64,000 nt of DNA, from positions 7,998,001-8,062,000 of the forward strand of contig CM082589.2 in the NCBI GenBank assembly GCA_040954595.2, written 5' to 3'. Position numbers and translations under genes: made by a program. The DNA is from Balanoglossus misakiensis. Its lineage: Eukaryota > Hemichordata. Shown piece after piece: positions 41,000-54,089 of the stretch (within the stretch, counting starts at the first letter, position 1; every line of letters starts with the position of its first letter). The notes under the pieces were generated by a model that did no database searches, was not told where the DNA came from, and was given only the letters and a program-made list of their open reading frames with translations.

Positions 41000-43900
41000 A
41001 AACTCTGAAAATTAAAGCAAGCATTAATGAATATGTAATGTTTGTCCAAAGAAAACCCACTGCCTGTATGTCACCTACAGGGTGTCAAACATAGAAACTA
41101 AATTTCCTGACAGAATCCAATTTTCCCACAGAAAACGTGGAATTTAATTAGTCTATCTTACTAAAATCTTGTATAACAAACAAAAACGGACAAAATTGTG
41201 TGAAGAACTGTGGTAGACAGGAAATGTACAAGCAGCCATCTTGATAAGAAAAATGCAGTGTTTATCCAAGAGGCACTTGCATGGTAACTGGTGCAAAGCC
41301 AACAGCGGAAATGGCGAAAAAGTCGGTGTTGCTTTCTGGACAAAAATGGGTGGACCCAATTGTGTTTCCTTATAAATCTAAACTAACAACAGGTCACTTT
41401 CCTGGTGCCTTCCGGATACAAAAATTGGTAAAAGGGTGGCCTTGGGCAGCATAAATGTAGATAAATGCGGTCAAGAGTTTGAAAGGAATTTGAAGACTAT
41501 ATGAACTGGTCAGTTCAGGACATCCACCTATTTGAGATGGACTGGATGTGTGAAAATGTTGCCCCCCCAAATAGAGTGGCTCATATTTTATCCTGAGATT
41601 GTCAACATTGTTTAGCAAAGTAGCCACCATTCTATAGGAAATTCTTTGGAGTAACAGCAAAAGCCAATTTTATTAGTTCTACTTAAGCAGTACTTAGCTA
41701 TTTCATAAATTGCTCAAAATGCTTCTGCTGACAGGGACAGAAAAGTGCAATTTCATTCAGCAGTGACATGGTTTGCTCGTCGGTAAAATGATCAATTTAC
41801 ATTTTAGAAAGCTCGGACAATTGCCTTTTTAGCAATACATAGCTTGATGAAGAAACCAAATACAGTTCATAAAAGTATACAATTGTTCAGTACAAAAATA
41901 TGGGTAAGGAAGAATGTTGCTAGCTCCAGGCTAGACCAGCTCTTGCCTATTGGGGGCGCAGTGCTACACTCCGACTTCGGAGTCCCGAGTGTAGACCAGC
42001 GCATGCGCAAGGAACCAGTTTTAATTGTTCAAGGCTCTGGGTGCCAAGTCTTATTTCAAAACCATCGTTAAACAATAAAACCAGGGGTTCCCGATAATTG
42101 CCCCAGGGTGATTAATTGGAAAATCGTGAAATGAAAGGTGCGCACCTACAATCAATAAATTGCCGGGAAGATGGTTTTGTCAAATAAACAAATGTCCCCA
42201 GTATACACCAAGTATACACTTATTCAGTTCAAAATTAATGTAACCAACAAATACGAATGAAGAGGATATGTGATATTCGTCTCATAACACACGTGTATTT
42301 TCCGGTATTGTAATCTCATTGACTACCAGAATAATAGTTCTGCTTTCTTTCATGAAATATTTTATCTCTTATCATGGCACTGGAATTCACCAAAAGTCTT
42401 GTACCCAGTTTATTTTTATCTCAAATATGAATTTTAATATCTCCTTAAAAGCGCATGCGCACGTTTGTCTGTTGGATGGGAACTTTTCTGTAGTCCTTTC
42501 TCTTAAAGCCAAAAGTGTGGAGAGTTTGGTTTTTCTCGGTGTCACCTTTGTGAGTTGACAACATCCGGACAGGCTTTAGTTCACCAAGTATCATGATTGC
42601 ATATCACAAACCTGAGGTCAGACATGCTTGGTTATACATGTAGTTGGAATAAAACTTCTGCTGTGACACAAAGTTCTAGCTGTGTATACTCAGTAAGATC
42701 CTAGTTTTCTTAGAATAAAACCTAGAGTGTCATGCCTAGCCCGTGGTTGTGTTTGCTCGGGATAAGCTGGACTAGATCACGCGATTGGGACTATCATTAT
42801 CAACCATGCTTTTGTGCGTCGGCTTGTTAAATTGTTGTTCTGGGTTATGTTGCGGAACAGATTTCCAATTACAGCGGTCAATTAGAACAATTTATCTCAT
42901 GGGTCGCATGAAATTTGCTCTTTATCTGGTATTCGTTGATTATCAACAATGAGGAAAAATTCAGCAGTCGCTGCAACCTGTTTGTCGACTGATTAATATG
43001 CGGATTCGCGGCATTGGCGAGGGGCTATTTGTAGCAGACAGCTGCCTCCTGAGGGCGCTCTTAGATGTCTCAAATGCCCCACACGCACTTTGGCGATGGC
43101 AGTTAATCCCTAATATATATAAGCCGTCCTAGGTTTGGTCGGTAAAGCCGTCTAAAATCTAAGTCGTTTCAGGACCACTATACACCGTCTACACATGTTT
43201 TCTTTAAAGACGGTTTCTGACCTGAGACGTTTCAGAAACGTTTTAATGGTCCCTGTGTCGACCCCCATATATGTATTTTATATACTAGTACCAAGAGACT
43301 CAGTCCACAGTATACGTTCCATGTCCATATTAACAACAACAAAAGCGCATTTTCCTCACGGAAGATGCAACCCCGCTGCTCTCTAATTGACAGGGTAAAG
43401 TCATCAGCACCACGAATACATTTTTACAACAACCGAGTGAACGAATTCGATTATTTTTTTTACAGAATAGCTGTAAGAGAGCACGGGTGGCCATCTCTAG
43501 GCGTCCACGGCCCGTATACGGGAACGCGTATACTGACTTGAAGCGCCTTGGAAATTATGGGATGCTTCTCGGTCAGGTTCAGGAGAGAGGATTATAGGAT
43601 AGGATTGGGAGGGTTCTGTTAATTACCGCATGCAACTACTCGAGGATATATTCATTTCAAATTCACAGACTTTATGTGGAGGTTCATAGCTACTTCCAAG
43701 AAATTTCTGGAGAAAGTTCAGCTGTATTCACAAACCAGCCTGAACGATGCGCGCGAGGAAGGGGTACCGTCATCACAGGGTTACCTATTTGGCAGAATGT
43801 CTCCGAGCAAAGACGGTAGAATATGAATAAGATTTAGGCCTATGAATGTGATATATGCATAAGTATAATAATGCATTACCCCGACATCGGAAATAAATCT

Positions 43901-44450
43901 AAGCTTATTTAAGCTATCGATGCCGGAAAATACTTCTGCGAAAGACAACGTTTTCGAGATAAGTAAATATGACCGACAGTTAAAATAAATCACGATGTCG
44001 CTTCACAAAAAAGACGTTTTTATCCACGCCGGTTTTGCACGGTGGTCAGCAAACTGTGTTATAGGAACAAATCGCCTTACCCATATAATGTATTATCCAT
44101 AGCGGAAAGCTTATTTTGGTGGGAATATCAATACGCGAGGCCCGTCATGGAAACCAAATCACCATGTAAAGCTTTTACATGTACATGAAATATGAATGAC
44201 GGCGACTTGCTCCAATCAACTGCGCGCAGTCATCCGATTAGTATCTAAGGTGACTTCACTGAGTGGCTTAAAAAGTCGGATGACCTCGAAAACATAAAAG
44301 CAAGTCACAGACGCCGCTGGTCAGTAAACGCTTTTTTCCAGAATATCACAGCACATGAAAAAATATCGGTCGGACCAACGCTTGTCTTTTTCGCGGATAA
44401 CGTCTGTTTATGTTTGCAGATGTTCGGGAAACCCTAGGATGGTCGTGTCC
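41000..44450. other. Intergenic DNA, no gene recognised
   Basis: No coding exon can be supported. Two GCGCATGCGC palindromes (41,999-42,008 and 42,451-42,460) match the core of NRF-1-type sites. A TATA-like tatatataa lies near 43,113, about 80 bases before a 63-codon ORF of unknown nature. None of these is convincing as a gene. Confidence 0.45.
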
Positions 44451-45107
44451 TTTTTGTTCAGTACCGAGAATTCAAGTTGTCAGTTTTCAGTAAGGCCATC
44501 ATCTGAGATTGTATAGGTATTCGAGCTTTCATAAGGAAGGGGTTCGGTCTGACTAATTGCGGGTAAAATGTCACAATTGAAAATTTGACAAGATGTAATA
44601 AGTCCTTCCTGTCATAGTACAGTAATACGGAATCAAGTTGCTGCGCATCAGATGTTGTCAAGTGGAACGCCATTGTCCCACTGAAATATACCCATGCTAA
44701 GTTAATCAGGAAAGAGGAAATTAAAGGTTGGATTACACGAATGTCCTCGAAGCGGCTAGCAGCGGTAGTGACATTGATAGCCTGAAGTTGTTGCAGATCA
44801 TGGAACTTATCGCGTGTTGCAGAAATTTCAAGAAGAAGAAGCAACGTCAGACTACAATCACCGGGTTTTTCCAGTCGCGTTGAACTCTCATACATTGGCA
44901 ACAACCAAGATGAAAACGTGCAATGTTGAAATTTACACTTTTTTCATGGAATTCATGCAATTTTTATTCAGTTTCTAGCTTGTTATGCATGTACGTTTTC
45001 TGGAGATAACCATATAAAATGTCAAAGTTGTTACTTGACTTGAAATTCAATGAAGAAAACAAAGAATGTGAATGGTTACATATGCAGAAGTATGTTTATT
45101 GCTTTCA

Positions 45108-45136
45108 GTCAAAAGCCCCCCCCCCCCCCCCCCCCT
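45108..45136. repeat. Poly-C tract
   Basis: About 20 consecutive C, followed by TCTCCCC. Prone to sequencing length errors. Confidence 0.85.
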
Positions 45137-45476
45137 CTCCCCGTTTCAGGGCCGCTCGATAAGTCTCGGTTTTCCGGATAGACCCCCCTCCACCCGCGAC
45201 TTAGCCAGGGTCCAATGCATAAGACATCAGAAGTGCAGCACAAAGGCGGCGCGGAGAGAATCTCAACAAAATCACTTAGTTAATTGTACACGGTGCGGGC
45301 GCCCTCTATCATCGGAATACACGCCTTAGGCTTGCTGCACCTGTTGCACGTTCACTTACTTTTATCGTGGGCCAACTCAGCCACCCGATATCGCAATTAT
45401 TATACCACTTCCATAATTATGACGTCATTCCCTTGCAAACCACCCATATAGAGAGCACATGCTGGGTGTACCTTGA

Positions 45477-45639
45477 GTTAGACTCTCTCACAGCCTCTCT
45501 CGCTGTCCATGCAGGCTTATAGTCTGATTGCATGAAGGTTCGCTACACAACACCAAATGGGGCTTCTCCTTTGCTAAACAGTTGAGGGCGCATAAGTGAA
45601 GAGCCTTGTAGCTAACCGTGGGCTGTGAGAGAGTCTAAC
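45477..45639. mobile_element. 163-bp MITE with 19-bp inverted ends
   Basis: GTTAGACTCTCTCACAGCC (45,477-45,495) is the exact reverse complement of 45,621-45,639. CTTGA lies directly outside both ends (45,472-45,476 and 45,640-45,644), so a 5-bp target duplication is likely. A related half copy is at 40,510-40,615. No ORF. Confidence 0.8.
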
Positions 45640-46776
45640 CTTGATCGTGCATGTAGCACAAACTGCCTCGAATTTGAGGTCTGCTTGGGGTGCGTGTGCG
45701 TGTACATCGGGTACCAAGTGTGTTGGTCTGAATTGTGAGACCTTGCGACCATGAATTAATAAATGCTATGCCAACAATAAATGTACTTTAGGTTACGTTG
45801 GCCACCCACGTTCTTCATTGACAATGCTTAAAAAGCGCGTGTCTGAAACGCTAAAAGTCTGGCAATTCGATTGACATTTGTTCGCCTTGTTGTCTGCTAT
45901 CGGTAAAAAACAGCAACAAAATATTAATTTTATTGAACGATTCATACAGTACAGAATTACATGGGAAAACTTGAGATAATGCAGTCAATGATGAGTCCCA
46001 TTTATAAATTTGTTCGACGTTTTTAGGGAGAGGAAGTTAACGAGGTATGAAGTGAATGTGCTCGCGTGTACGTGGCTTCATAAATAAATAATTAAAATCC
46101 GCACAATAAAAATCATGAAACGCATCGCCGTATTTCAATGCACTGAACTAGCATGTATTATAAAGCGCTATGTTTATGAAATCATGAAATGAAGCAGGAT
46201 TTATAGAATTTTTTTCAACAGCTCCAGATTAATGGCGATGGTTATACAAATTAGCAGTTACTTAACACGACACTGAGAAGTGCCTCATGTTCAATCAGAT
46301 CTCTGTAGATCAACATGTCTACCCCATACCGTGACCGTGTTTCGTCAAAGTACGTGCAGTTATTCACTTCATGTACATACAAAAGTTCATTAGATATGCA
46401 AATTGCAGTCTAGACATTGAAACTGCAAATTGTAAGTCCCCTAGAAGAGATAACTTCGTTCAAGATCAGTATCTCTATCAAGTTTCATTAACAGCAGCAG
46501 CTCTGGATTTGACATGATATTGGCACACATATTTAAGATATGCAAATCAGATGTTAATCGACATGACACCAATGCTGCAAGACCAACATCACTACCGCGT
46601 TTCATCAAATCACGGCCACTATTTGGAAAACCATTAATGATACAAATTAACAGTAACTCATTCAATTAACACTTAATTGACATACTACTGAATGTCTCAA
46701 CGTTCAGTGAGATTTCTGTGAGGTCAATAACTGTAGCAAGTTTATTCAGATTAAGTACAATGGATCATGTGATTAA

Positions 46777-46949
46777 AGATATACAGTAACCTCCAATTAA
46801 CAAATGTCCATAAATGGCAAAAATGGCGTATCTGAGTATTCTAAAGAACATATGGCGGCTCTCTTTTATTCGCGTGTGCCACCCACTGAAAATCCGGCCA
46901 GATCTCAATTTGGCATAGTAACTAAATTTGCATCGGTGACCGTATACCT
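46777..46949. mobile_element. TTAA-flanked MITE, family M2, second copy
   Basis: Ends AGATATACAGTAACC and GGTGACCGTATACCT with perfect TTAA at 46,773-46,776 and 46,950-46,953. The interior ('ttctaaagaacatatggcgg', 'cgtgtgccacccact', 'gatctcaattt') matches the reverse of 22,219-22,400. 173 bp, non-coding. It sits 30 bp from the next TTAA element. Confidence 0.9.
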
Positions 46950-46983
46950 TTAAATACGCAACGCTGGTTTTCAGTTTTGTTAA

Positions 46984-47294
46984 AGGGACAAAGTCTCTCT
47001 CTCTCTCGCTGCCTTTTTTCCATTAATAATGTTTGATACAAGACACCATTTATGTTATTCTACAGGTGGATACATACATGTAGTGAATCAACGCTCGACC
47101 ACACACAACTTCCATCCCACTTGTAGACACGAGAGTGAAAAACTCGCCAAAATGAATAATAGGTGTTTAACGTTTATTCATTTTGGCGAGATTTTTACCC
47201 TCATATCCTACAAACAGGATGGAATTTGTGCGTGGTTGAACATTCATTCACTATATATCTTGGCAAAAGGGCAGCGAGAGAGAGTCTTGTCCCT
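46984..47294. mobile_element. TTAA-flanked MITE, family M3
   Basis: Ends AGGGACAAAGTCTCTCTCTC and GAGAGAGTCTTGTCCCT, flanked by TTAA at 46,980-46,983 and 47,295-47,298. Near its centre is a second inverted repeat (CGCCAAAATGAATAA against TTATTCATTTTGGCG, about 47,142-47,188). 311 bp, no transposase. Confidence 0.87.
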
Positions 47295-47299
47295 TTAAA

Positions 47300-50230
47300 T
47301 AGAAACTCTCTAAATAATGGAAACATCCCCTTTAGTGGCCTTCCCGGATTCATTTATTTTCAGCCGCAACGCAACGCAATGTTTTATATCTCGTAAATTC
47401 TCCAGTGCCTCAGACCTCACACAGCTCGCCCTACGATACATGTATATAAAATGAGCGCTGTTGTAGTTAAGACTAATTCCAACTAAAGCAATGGCCTGAT
47501 GCTAGACTGGGATGCACTTGAACTGTATTTAATGGCGTGAGGACAGACATAAAACCGTAACTCCGGGCTATTTCATTCTTGACCCACGCTGATTAAATTA
47601 ATCATTACATTAGTCTTCGACATGGACACACATGGGCAAGTAACCCCACGGCGCAGTCTGTTCAGAGAATGCTATTAGATCGATGTCACTCTAGAGGATT
47701 GTGCGCAAGCATTTTAATTGACGACAAGAGGTTACTCGTACCTTTATGACTGTAGAATGGTCAAGGTAACGACATACAGAATCATCGTATAAAACGTAAT
47801 GTTTCCGGCACGCATCCATGCAAAACGCGAAATTCACTTGTGACAGCACATTTGAATAAAAAATAATTTAACTTTCATCGTCGTCATAGAAGATTTCATC
47901 AAATGTAAAGCAACAGGTTTGTACCTGTTTTTTCCATTAATATTCGAAAGGGCTTGGTGGTTTGTTATGTGGATCGGGGAGCCTGGAACCCCTTTAAACT
48001 CTTCCAAACTATATTGTCTGTCTTTTCATGTGTAATATCTCACACTTATTAATTAAGACAGACAAAATTGCATCAAAGTCAAAATCGACCCTCAAATAAG
48101 CTTCACATGAGACAAAGTTCCTGCTCTAGATTACATAAATGTGAATGAACGGTTCAAGAGGGCTGCCCCCGTTGCCGTAAGTTTGCAGACACCGTTGTTA
48201 TACAGTTATGGCAGATTACGATCTCGTAAAAGAATCAAAACCAGAACGCTGGAGAAGATATGGTGGTGATTGTATCTTCAATTTTCCGTTTCAGTGTGGT
48301 ATATTTAAATTTACCTGTTGCAGAGACTATATAGTGTATCTGTCAGACACCCAAGCAAGGTAAAAATTATCCACGCTTGTCTCTGTGTACGTAGAGAACG
48401 ATTACAAATGACGCCTATCTCTGTGTAATCTCTATGAAGAAAAATCACAGTAGAGATTTTCATGAAAACAAATCGGAAAACGCCGTTTTCTTCTTATTTT
48501 TTCAAAATGACTTCGCACACAATGTGATATAGGAAAGAATTTAAAGGTTTGAAGGTTTATCATTTTTTCCGGAAATATTTCCCCTGCGCACAGTTCCCAA
48601 CCACGTTCGGCAAAGAAAGTTAGAGATGTACTCGGTGATTTTCCATCAAATGCGTCGTTTTCATTGGTTGAGAGCCTGTTTTATGCAAGCCATTGTTAAA
48701 TAGAGCATAAATGTTAAGACAAAAACTTACCAGTCGGTGGCGTCTAGACTTGCCAGTCACAAAACTCTGATAAAATGCCTACGTGATGGGAAATGATGTT
48801 ACTCAAAATAACGAAAGCATCACTTTCCCGAAATCATTAAGAAGGAGTGTTTTGATATTATTATGAAAGTCTATGAAAACAATATAATGTGATTGGTATT
48901 TTTCAAAAAATCTGGCGTGTGCAATGATAAGAACACCTACCGAATACTCTAAACTCACAAAAAGTAATCGTTGAGTTTCACATTTTACAGAATTGATTCA
49001 AACCTATTGCAAATGCATCCTGGGATACGACCCCTAACACCTCCAAGCTCGTAAAGGAAACAATATTCAGCTAAACTGACGCGTTAATACTTCTCGTTTT
49101 ACAACAAAGATTAAAGTATCGATGGTTTTGTATTAACTTTAATCCTTGTTTCTTCAAAAGGGCGTCCTTCTGTTGAAATACTTTGAAAAGGGTATCTTGC
49201 AGAAAACCCATATTCCTTGAGAATGCCACCTACGGGACGTGGGTTTAGGTCCTAAATAGGTCTGCACTCACCGTTTCTCATACAAAATGTGGCCATGTCG
49301 GGCAGAAAGCGGTGAATATATAATTTGTGTTGGCGTAGTATCCTAAACCATAAATGTTATTGTGACACTGATGTGTCATTGGAGGCAATCAGGAAATTGA
49401 GTTTCGATGAGAAAATGCATTTATTCGTCTCTTGCTCCATTAATAACGGAAACCTTGAGGTGCGTGTTCAATAACGAGAAAGCAGCCAATCATTTCAGGT
49501 TCAGGTTGGCCTATATTGTAATTGTAATTTTTTTTCTTCTTGTGTCTTGGAGACCTGGTAATTTGTTTATACCTTGAATGATAATGTGTGTCGAACCTGT
49601 TCTGATGCCATGGTAATAATACAACAGGAAATGCAGGCAAACCAACACTAGCACTAAAATTAGCACAGTCTTATTTGCTTAGAAGCCATAATTTTTGATG
49701 ATGTTTTGATTGTTTGAAGACTCATCTCCTCTCTTTGATATTTTATCGATGCGACCCATGCATTCTTACTAAATGCACCAATAACAGTCAACAACTACCA
49801 TACTTGCATTTCAACAAAGTCCGTCTGCCTCAGTTCTCCTAGAAAAGTTCTGACTTGTTGCGCCTGCGCAATGTACCCTTCGGCCTTATACCCTTGTCAG
49901 TTCACTTGTATTCCCTTTGCTGTTCAATGCCCACGCCGTCCTTCTATTATTGATAGGAGAAAGTATTTGCCTAACTACGACTGTATTTGTTTTGTTGCTG
50001 TACATTGTTAGGACCTAAAGGGCCCATGGGTTTGCGTTTGCAGTTTATGTGAAACATGTCACGCACCATAATCTGATGACAGGCTTTCATTGGCAAATAT
50101 GGCCAGATGGATGATGATGAACGATCTGTCATGAAATCCTTTGGACCTTGAAACGACTGACCTAACTGTCACAGCTGATATCCTGGGCAAGGTCACAGCC
50201 CCAAAGGTTCGGTACAATAACATTTTATAT
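47300..50230. other. Intergenic DNA, no gene recognised
   Basis: AT-rich with short unrelated ORFs (under 70 codons). I see no transposon ends, RNA gene or coding exon. Confidence 0.5.
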
Positions 50231-50332
50231 GTTCCATGTTCATCAATGTGACTGGCTCACAGGTTCGTCGCTCCAGCACCATTCGCACACCTTCTAATGG
50301 CACATATACCTTCATAACTCATATCATGGTAC

Positions 50333-50510
<178 letters not shown>

Positions 50511-51279
50511 AGTTCGATTTTTGGCAACATACGCAGACAACTGCAACAACACAATCATTGTTACAACACCATCAATCATCACTGCTGAGACTTTATAGAC
50601 ATAACATCACCAGACTGAACGCAATCATAATTATAACACCTTTATTAATATAACAATTTCAATGATAAACACAATTTGACTCCTCGCTACCATTGCTGCC
50701 ACAGCACCCGCACGACAAGCAGCGAGGCCTTCATTTGTAGAATGTCGTCAGCATGCATTTGTTGAGAATGTTTGTAGGCCTACATCTCGAATGCCTTTGG
50801 AATGAAGCTGACTGACAGAATAAAGATAGAGTGACGTTTTTCTAAAAAGTAATGCGATGTTTTAGTCTAATCTCCTTCCCAACAATACAGTAAAGTTGAT
50901 GACATTTGCTTCCACCAGGGTCGTTATTCTGGAATAGTTTACGAAATAGGCAACACTTAAGCCGGTTGCTATGGTTACAAGTATTTTCGAAAACCTTGTC
51001 TTTCAGTGAACAAGGCTTGAGCATCCAGAAATGACATGTGAAATTGACCTCTCGATGTCCATTATATAACCTTTCCCGCAAATAATTCTTAAAATAGATA
51101 ATTTAATGTTCTAATGCTACGCGAGCATTTTCGAAATTTCCCCAGACTATCCTGTTTCGTCTACCGAAGAAGTATTCTTTTGGAAACTGACAGGAAACTC
51201 ATTCATCAACCAGCTCCACGCGAAAGGATGGCATGAATGTATGCCTGGCTGGGTTTGGAATCGTTTTGTGATGCTGTCC

Positions 51280-51585
51280 ACAACAATACAGGGGGACAAT
51301 CACGTTCTGCGTTCATCCACCAAGAAACTCTTAACATGTACAACCTACAAAAAAAGACGTATGGCGGCCGTGCCTTCTCTTATGCAGCCCCTTAAAAGTG
51401 GAACGCACTACCTCTTGGCATCAGGGAATTTACTAGTACAAACCTGGAGACGTTCAAAAGAAAACTTAAAACTCGTATGTTCAAAAGAGCATACAGTGTG
51501 GTTTAACCATGAGCGTCATTGGGCAAAATTTCTTGTTTTGGATTTTGGCGCTATATAATCTTTTGTTGATTGATTGATTGACAGT
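51280..51585 (+). pseudogene. Non-LTR retrotransposon 3' end (CR1/L2-like), plus strand
   Basis: The C-terminal tail of a CR1/L2-type reverse transcriptase is readable as VLRSSTKKLL, then, after a frameshift in an A7 run near 51,350, KKTYGGRAFSYAAP*KWNALPLGI...FKRKLKTRMFKRAY. The 3' UTR has GGCGCTATATAAT and ends in tandem TTGATTGATTGATTGA, typical of these elements. Everything upstream of the last 80 codons is missing through 5' truncation. It is dead: one frameshift and one stop. Confidence 0.8.
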
Positions 51586-52904
51586 CATACAAACTGTCAC
51601 ATCACACAGAACGAGTTGTAAGTTGTATAAGAAGTACAGCTTGAGTAGTTCCTCGCTCCGAATGTGCATCCAAAGCGAACTTAAACTGTGAGTACTGTGT
51701 AGTGTACGGATTATATGTCAACTTTGCTTACCGCTCAAGATCTAACATATGTTGAGCGCCCAGCGTAAACAGGCAATATGATACACGGCCCACTTGTTTT
51801 TTCCCATAATATGTAATATAGGGGCAAAATGCTGATCTTGAATACTGATGATAGCACAGTTAGGATGACCTACCGGAACTTTCAAACAAACTTTTAAATT
51901 TGACTTTGTCTGGAGGAGATTACACATGCAATACAGTGCCCCTACCATCATTATGACGAAATAAAAGTCAACTATCTACAGGTACCGAATTATATAAAGC
52001 CCACGTAGACTTAAAACATAGAAAACCGCTTCCCCAATTAACTTTCGACAGACAACATCATGGGTCATTTGGGACAATTCTAAATCGTTTCTTCTGTCTC
52101 CAATATTTGCCAAGACATGAAGTGAATGCGAAGTCGTAATATCACACAGCCATCCACGAATTACCATGCGAAATGTACAGTGTATAAAGAACGCGAGAGT
52201 TAATAATGATATCTATTTGTAAAAGTCAAGAATCGAGCAGGAAATTGGGGTCAGTGAATACGGTACACGGTACCGGTGCCTTTGAATTAGCTTCCGCAGG
52301 GTGGATGATATAATACCGCCATGGCAGATTGCATACCCGCTGATATAATACCGGATACCTTTAAAGTTCAATTAGTAATTTTCTTACGCATGATAAGAAC
52401 GGTTGGTGTGGGTTACGAGTAATTTGGGAAGGGGACATCGCAATTGAAAATTATTGGAACGCTTGTGCAACTTTAAGAGGATAAAGTTTCGGGTTATTTC
52501 ATCGCATCGTCAGCTCGCACTGGTCGTTAGCTCGACTATATAGTCAGAGAGCAAATACCTTTGGTGGGCGAAGATGGTTTTATCACTGAGACGGTGTCTA
52601 TATGTCTAACTCTGTGTCTGTTTGTCGATCGTCAGTTGGCTTGCCTGATGCCTGCCTGCCCGCAGAAACATGTTTTCACGTGATGTGTCAACTGCTTATC
52701 GAACACAATATTTTGCAAGGTTCTACACGTCATTCATACAGAATATGATGTGAAATCTCCAATATGACACGTAAACATGAAATAAACGTCATATAAATGT
52801 CAACCTTGCTATTATATTCCTGATTTAATAAAGAACAATGTATTTTCTTGCATACCAAACATATGAATTGTCACAAAGTTTTCATGGAAAAAATAATACT
52901 TCTA

Positions 52905-53285
52905 TCAGTCAATCAGTCAATCAAAGGGATTTATAGAGCGCCAAACTCCACTGCAATAGTGTTCAATAGCGCTTTACAATGTCAAAAATTCAATGTAAAG
53001 TTACTGTTAATAGGCTCTGTTAAACAGATAAGTCTTGATGTGTTTCTTGAAACTGTCAAGGCTAGGTGACTGGCATACTTCTATTGGGACATTGTTCCAA
53101 ATGAGTGGGGCGATATACGAAAAAGCACGATCGCCGTACGTTTTCTTCTTACTCCATGGTACATGAAGTAGAAATTTGTCATTTGAACGAAGAAGTCTTG
53201 TTGAAGTTTTCAGATGGATTAAGTCAGTGATGTAAGCTGGTGCTGTGTTGTTTAATGCCTTATATGTCATACTAGTTGTCACCTA
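52905..53285 (-). pseudogene. Non-LTR retrotransposon 3' end (CR1/L2-like), minus strand
   Basis: Minus-strand codons (53,282 to 53,007) give the end of a CR1/L2-like reverse transcriptase without interruption: YKALNNTAPAYITDLI, LRSNDKFLLHVP, KKTYGDRAFSYIAPLIWNNVP, FKKHIKTYLFNRAY, stop. Downstream come a GGCGCTCTATAAA motif and tandem TTGATTGACTGATTGACTGA (about 52,905-52,925 as its complement). It is 5'-truncated, but this part is less decayed than the plus-strand fragment, so it is probably a younger insertion. Confidence 0.87.
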
Positions 53286-53606
53286 GCAACGAACTTTTAT
53301 GTTGATATGTCTATGGTGTTTGAATGCGGCACTTTAGTGTGCACCAGACCGTTGTATTCCCATTTGCAGTTTTATTTTGAGAAAACAATCAGGCCCGCCA
53401 TTACTCATCTAGTTGATGAGAGTTTAGCGCTTTGTAATTTCAGCCATCAAACGAGCTGTTTAATAGATCACGCTGTATGTCAGTTACCTTATTAAACACA
53501 CCTGCTCTGACGACGCTGTCAGCATAATTCACTAAATGGAAGAACAAATTTTATTATTTTTCCATGCTTGAGGAGTTTTCCGATGTGCTATTTTCCCGTT
53601 CCTTAA

Positions 53607-54085
53607 AGGCACATAAGCTGCAACTTTTGGGATAATTATCATAATTTGTTTTCAAACTGACTACCATTAGCCCATGCAGATGTAGGCACTGAGCTATATA
53701 CAAGTATTATAAACCCTAAATATGAGTGCATATGCAAGTTTTAACCAGATAAATAATAAAGCTTTGCCGCAAAGGAATGTGACCGCCACCATGGGAAAAT
53801 GCAAGCAACGATGACTATGAAACTTCATGAACAAAGCATGAACTCATCCACTACACATCATGGAAGTAAATGTCCTTCACTGAGGCATTACATTTTCATT
53901 TTCATTTGCACCTTTTTTGAAAATTGCAGGACTTTTCGATTTTCTTTAATTATTGGCCATTTTGTCATAAATTAGTGTTGATCTTGATATACTATCATGA
54001 AATAACATTTAATAGACAGAATTAAAAGCATATACGTATGAAATTATAAAAGCTTATTTTTTATCCAGTTGCAGCTTATGTGCCT
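53607..54085. mobile_element. TTAA-flanked MITE, family M1, second copy
   Basis: Ends AGGCACATAAGCTGCAACT and AGTTGCAGCTTATGTGCCT, perfect inverted repeats, with TTAA at 53,603-53,606 and 54,086-54,089. The interior is close to 15,347-15,844 in the same orientation ('accctaaatatgagtgcata', 'ttaaccagataaataataaa'). 479 bp. Its ends are better matched than those of the first copy. Confidence 0.9.
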
Positions 54086-54089
54086 TTAA

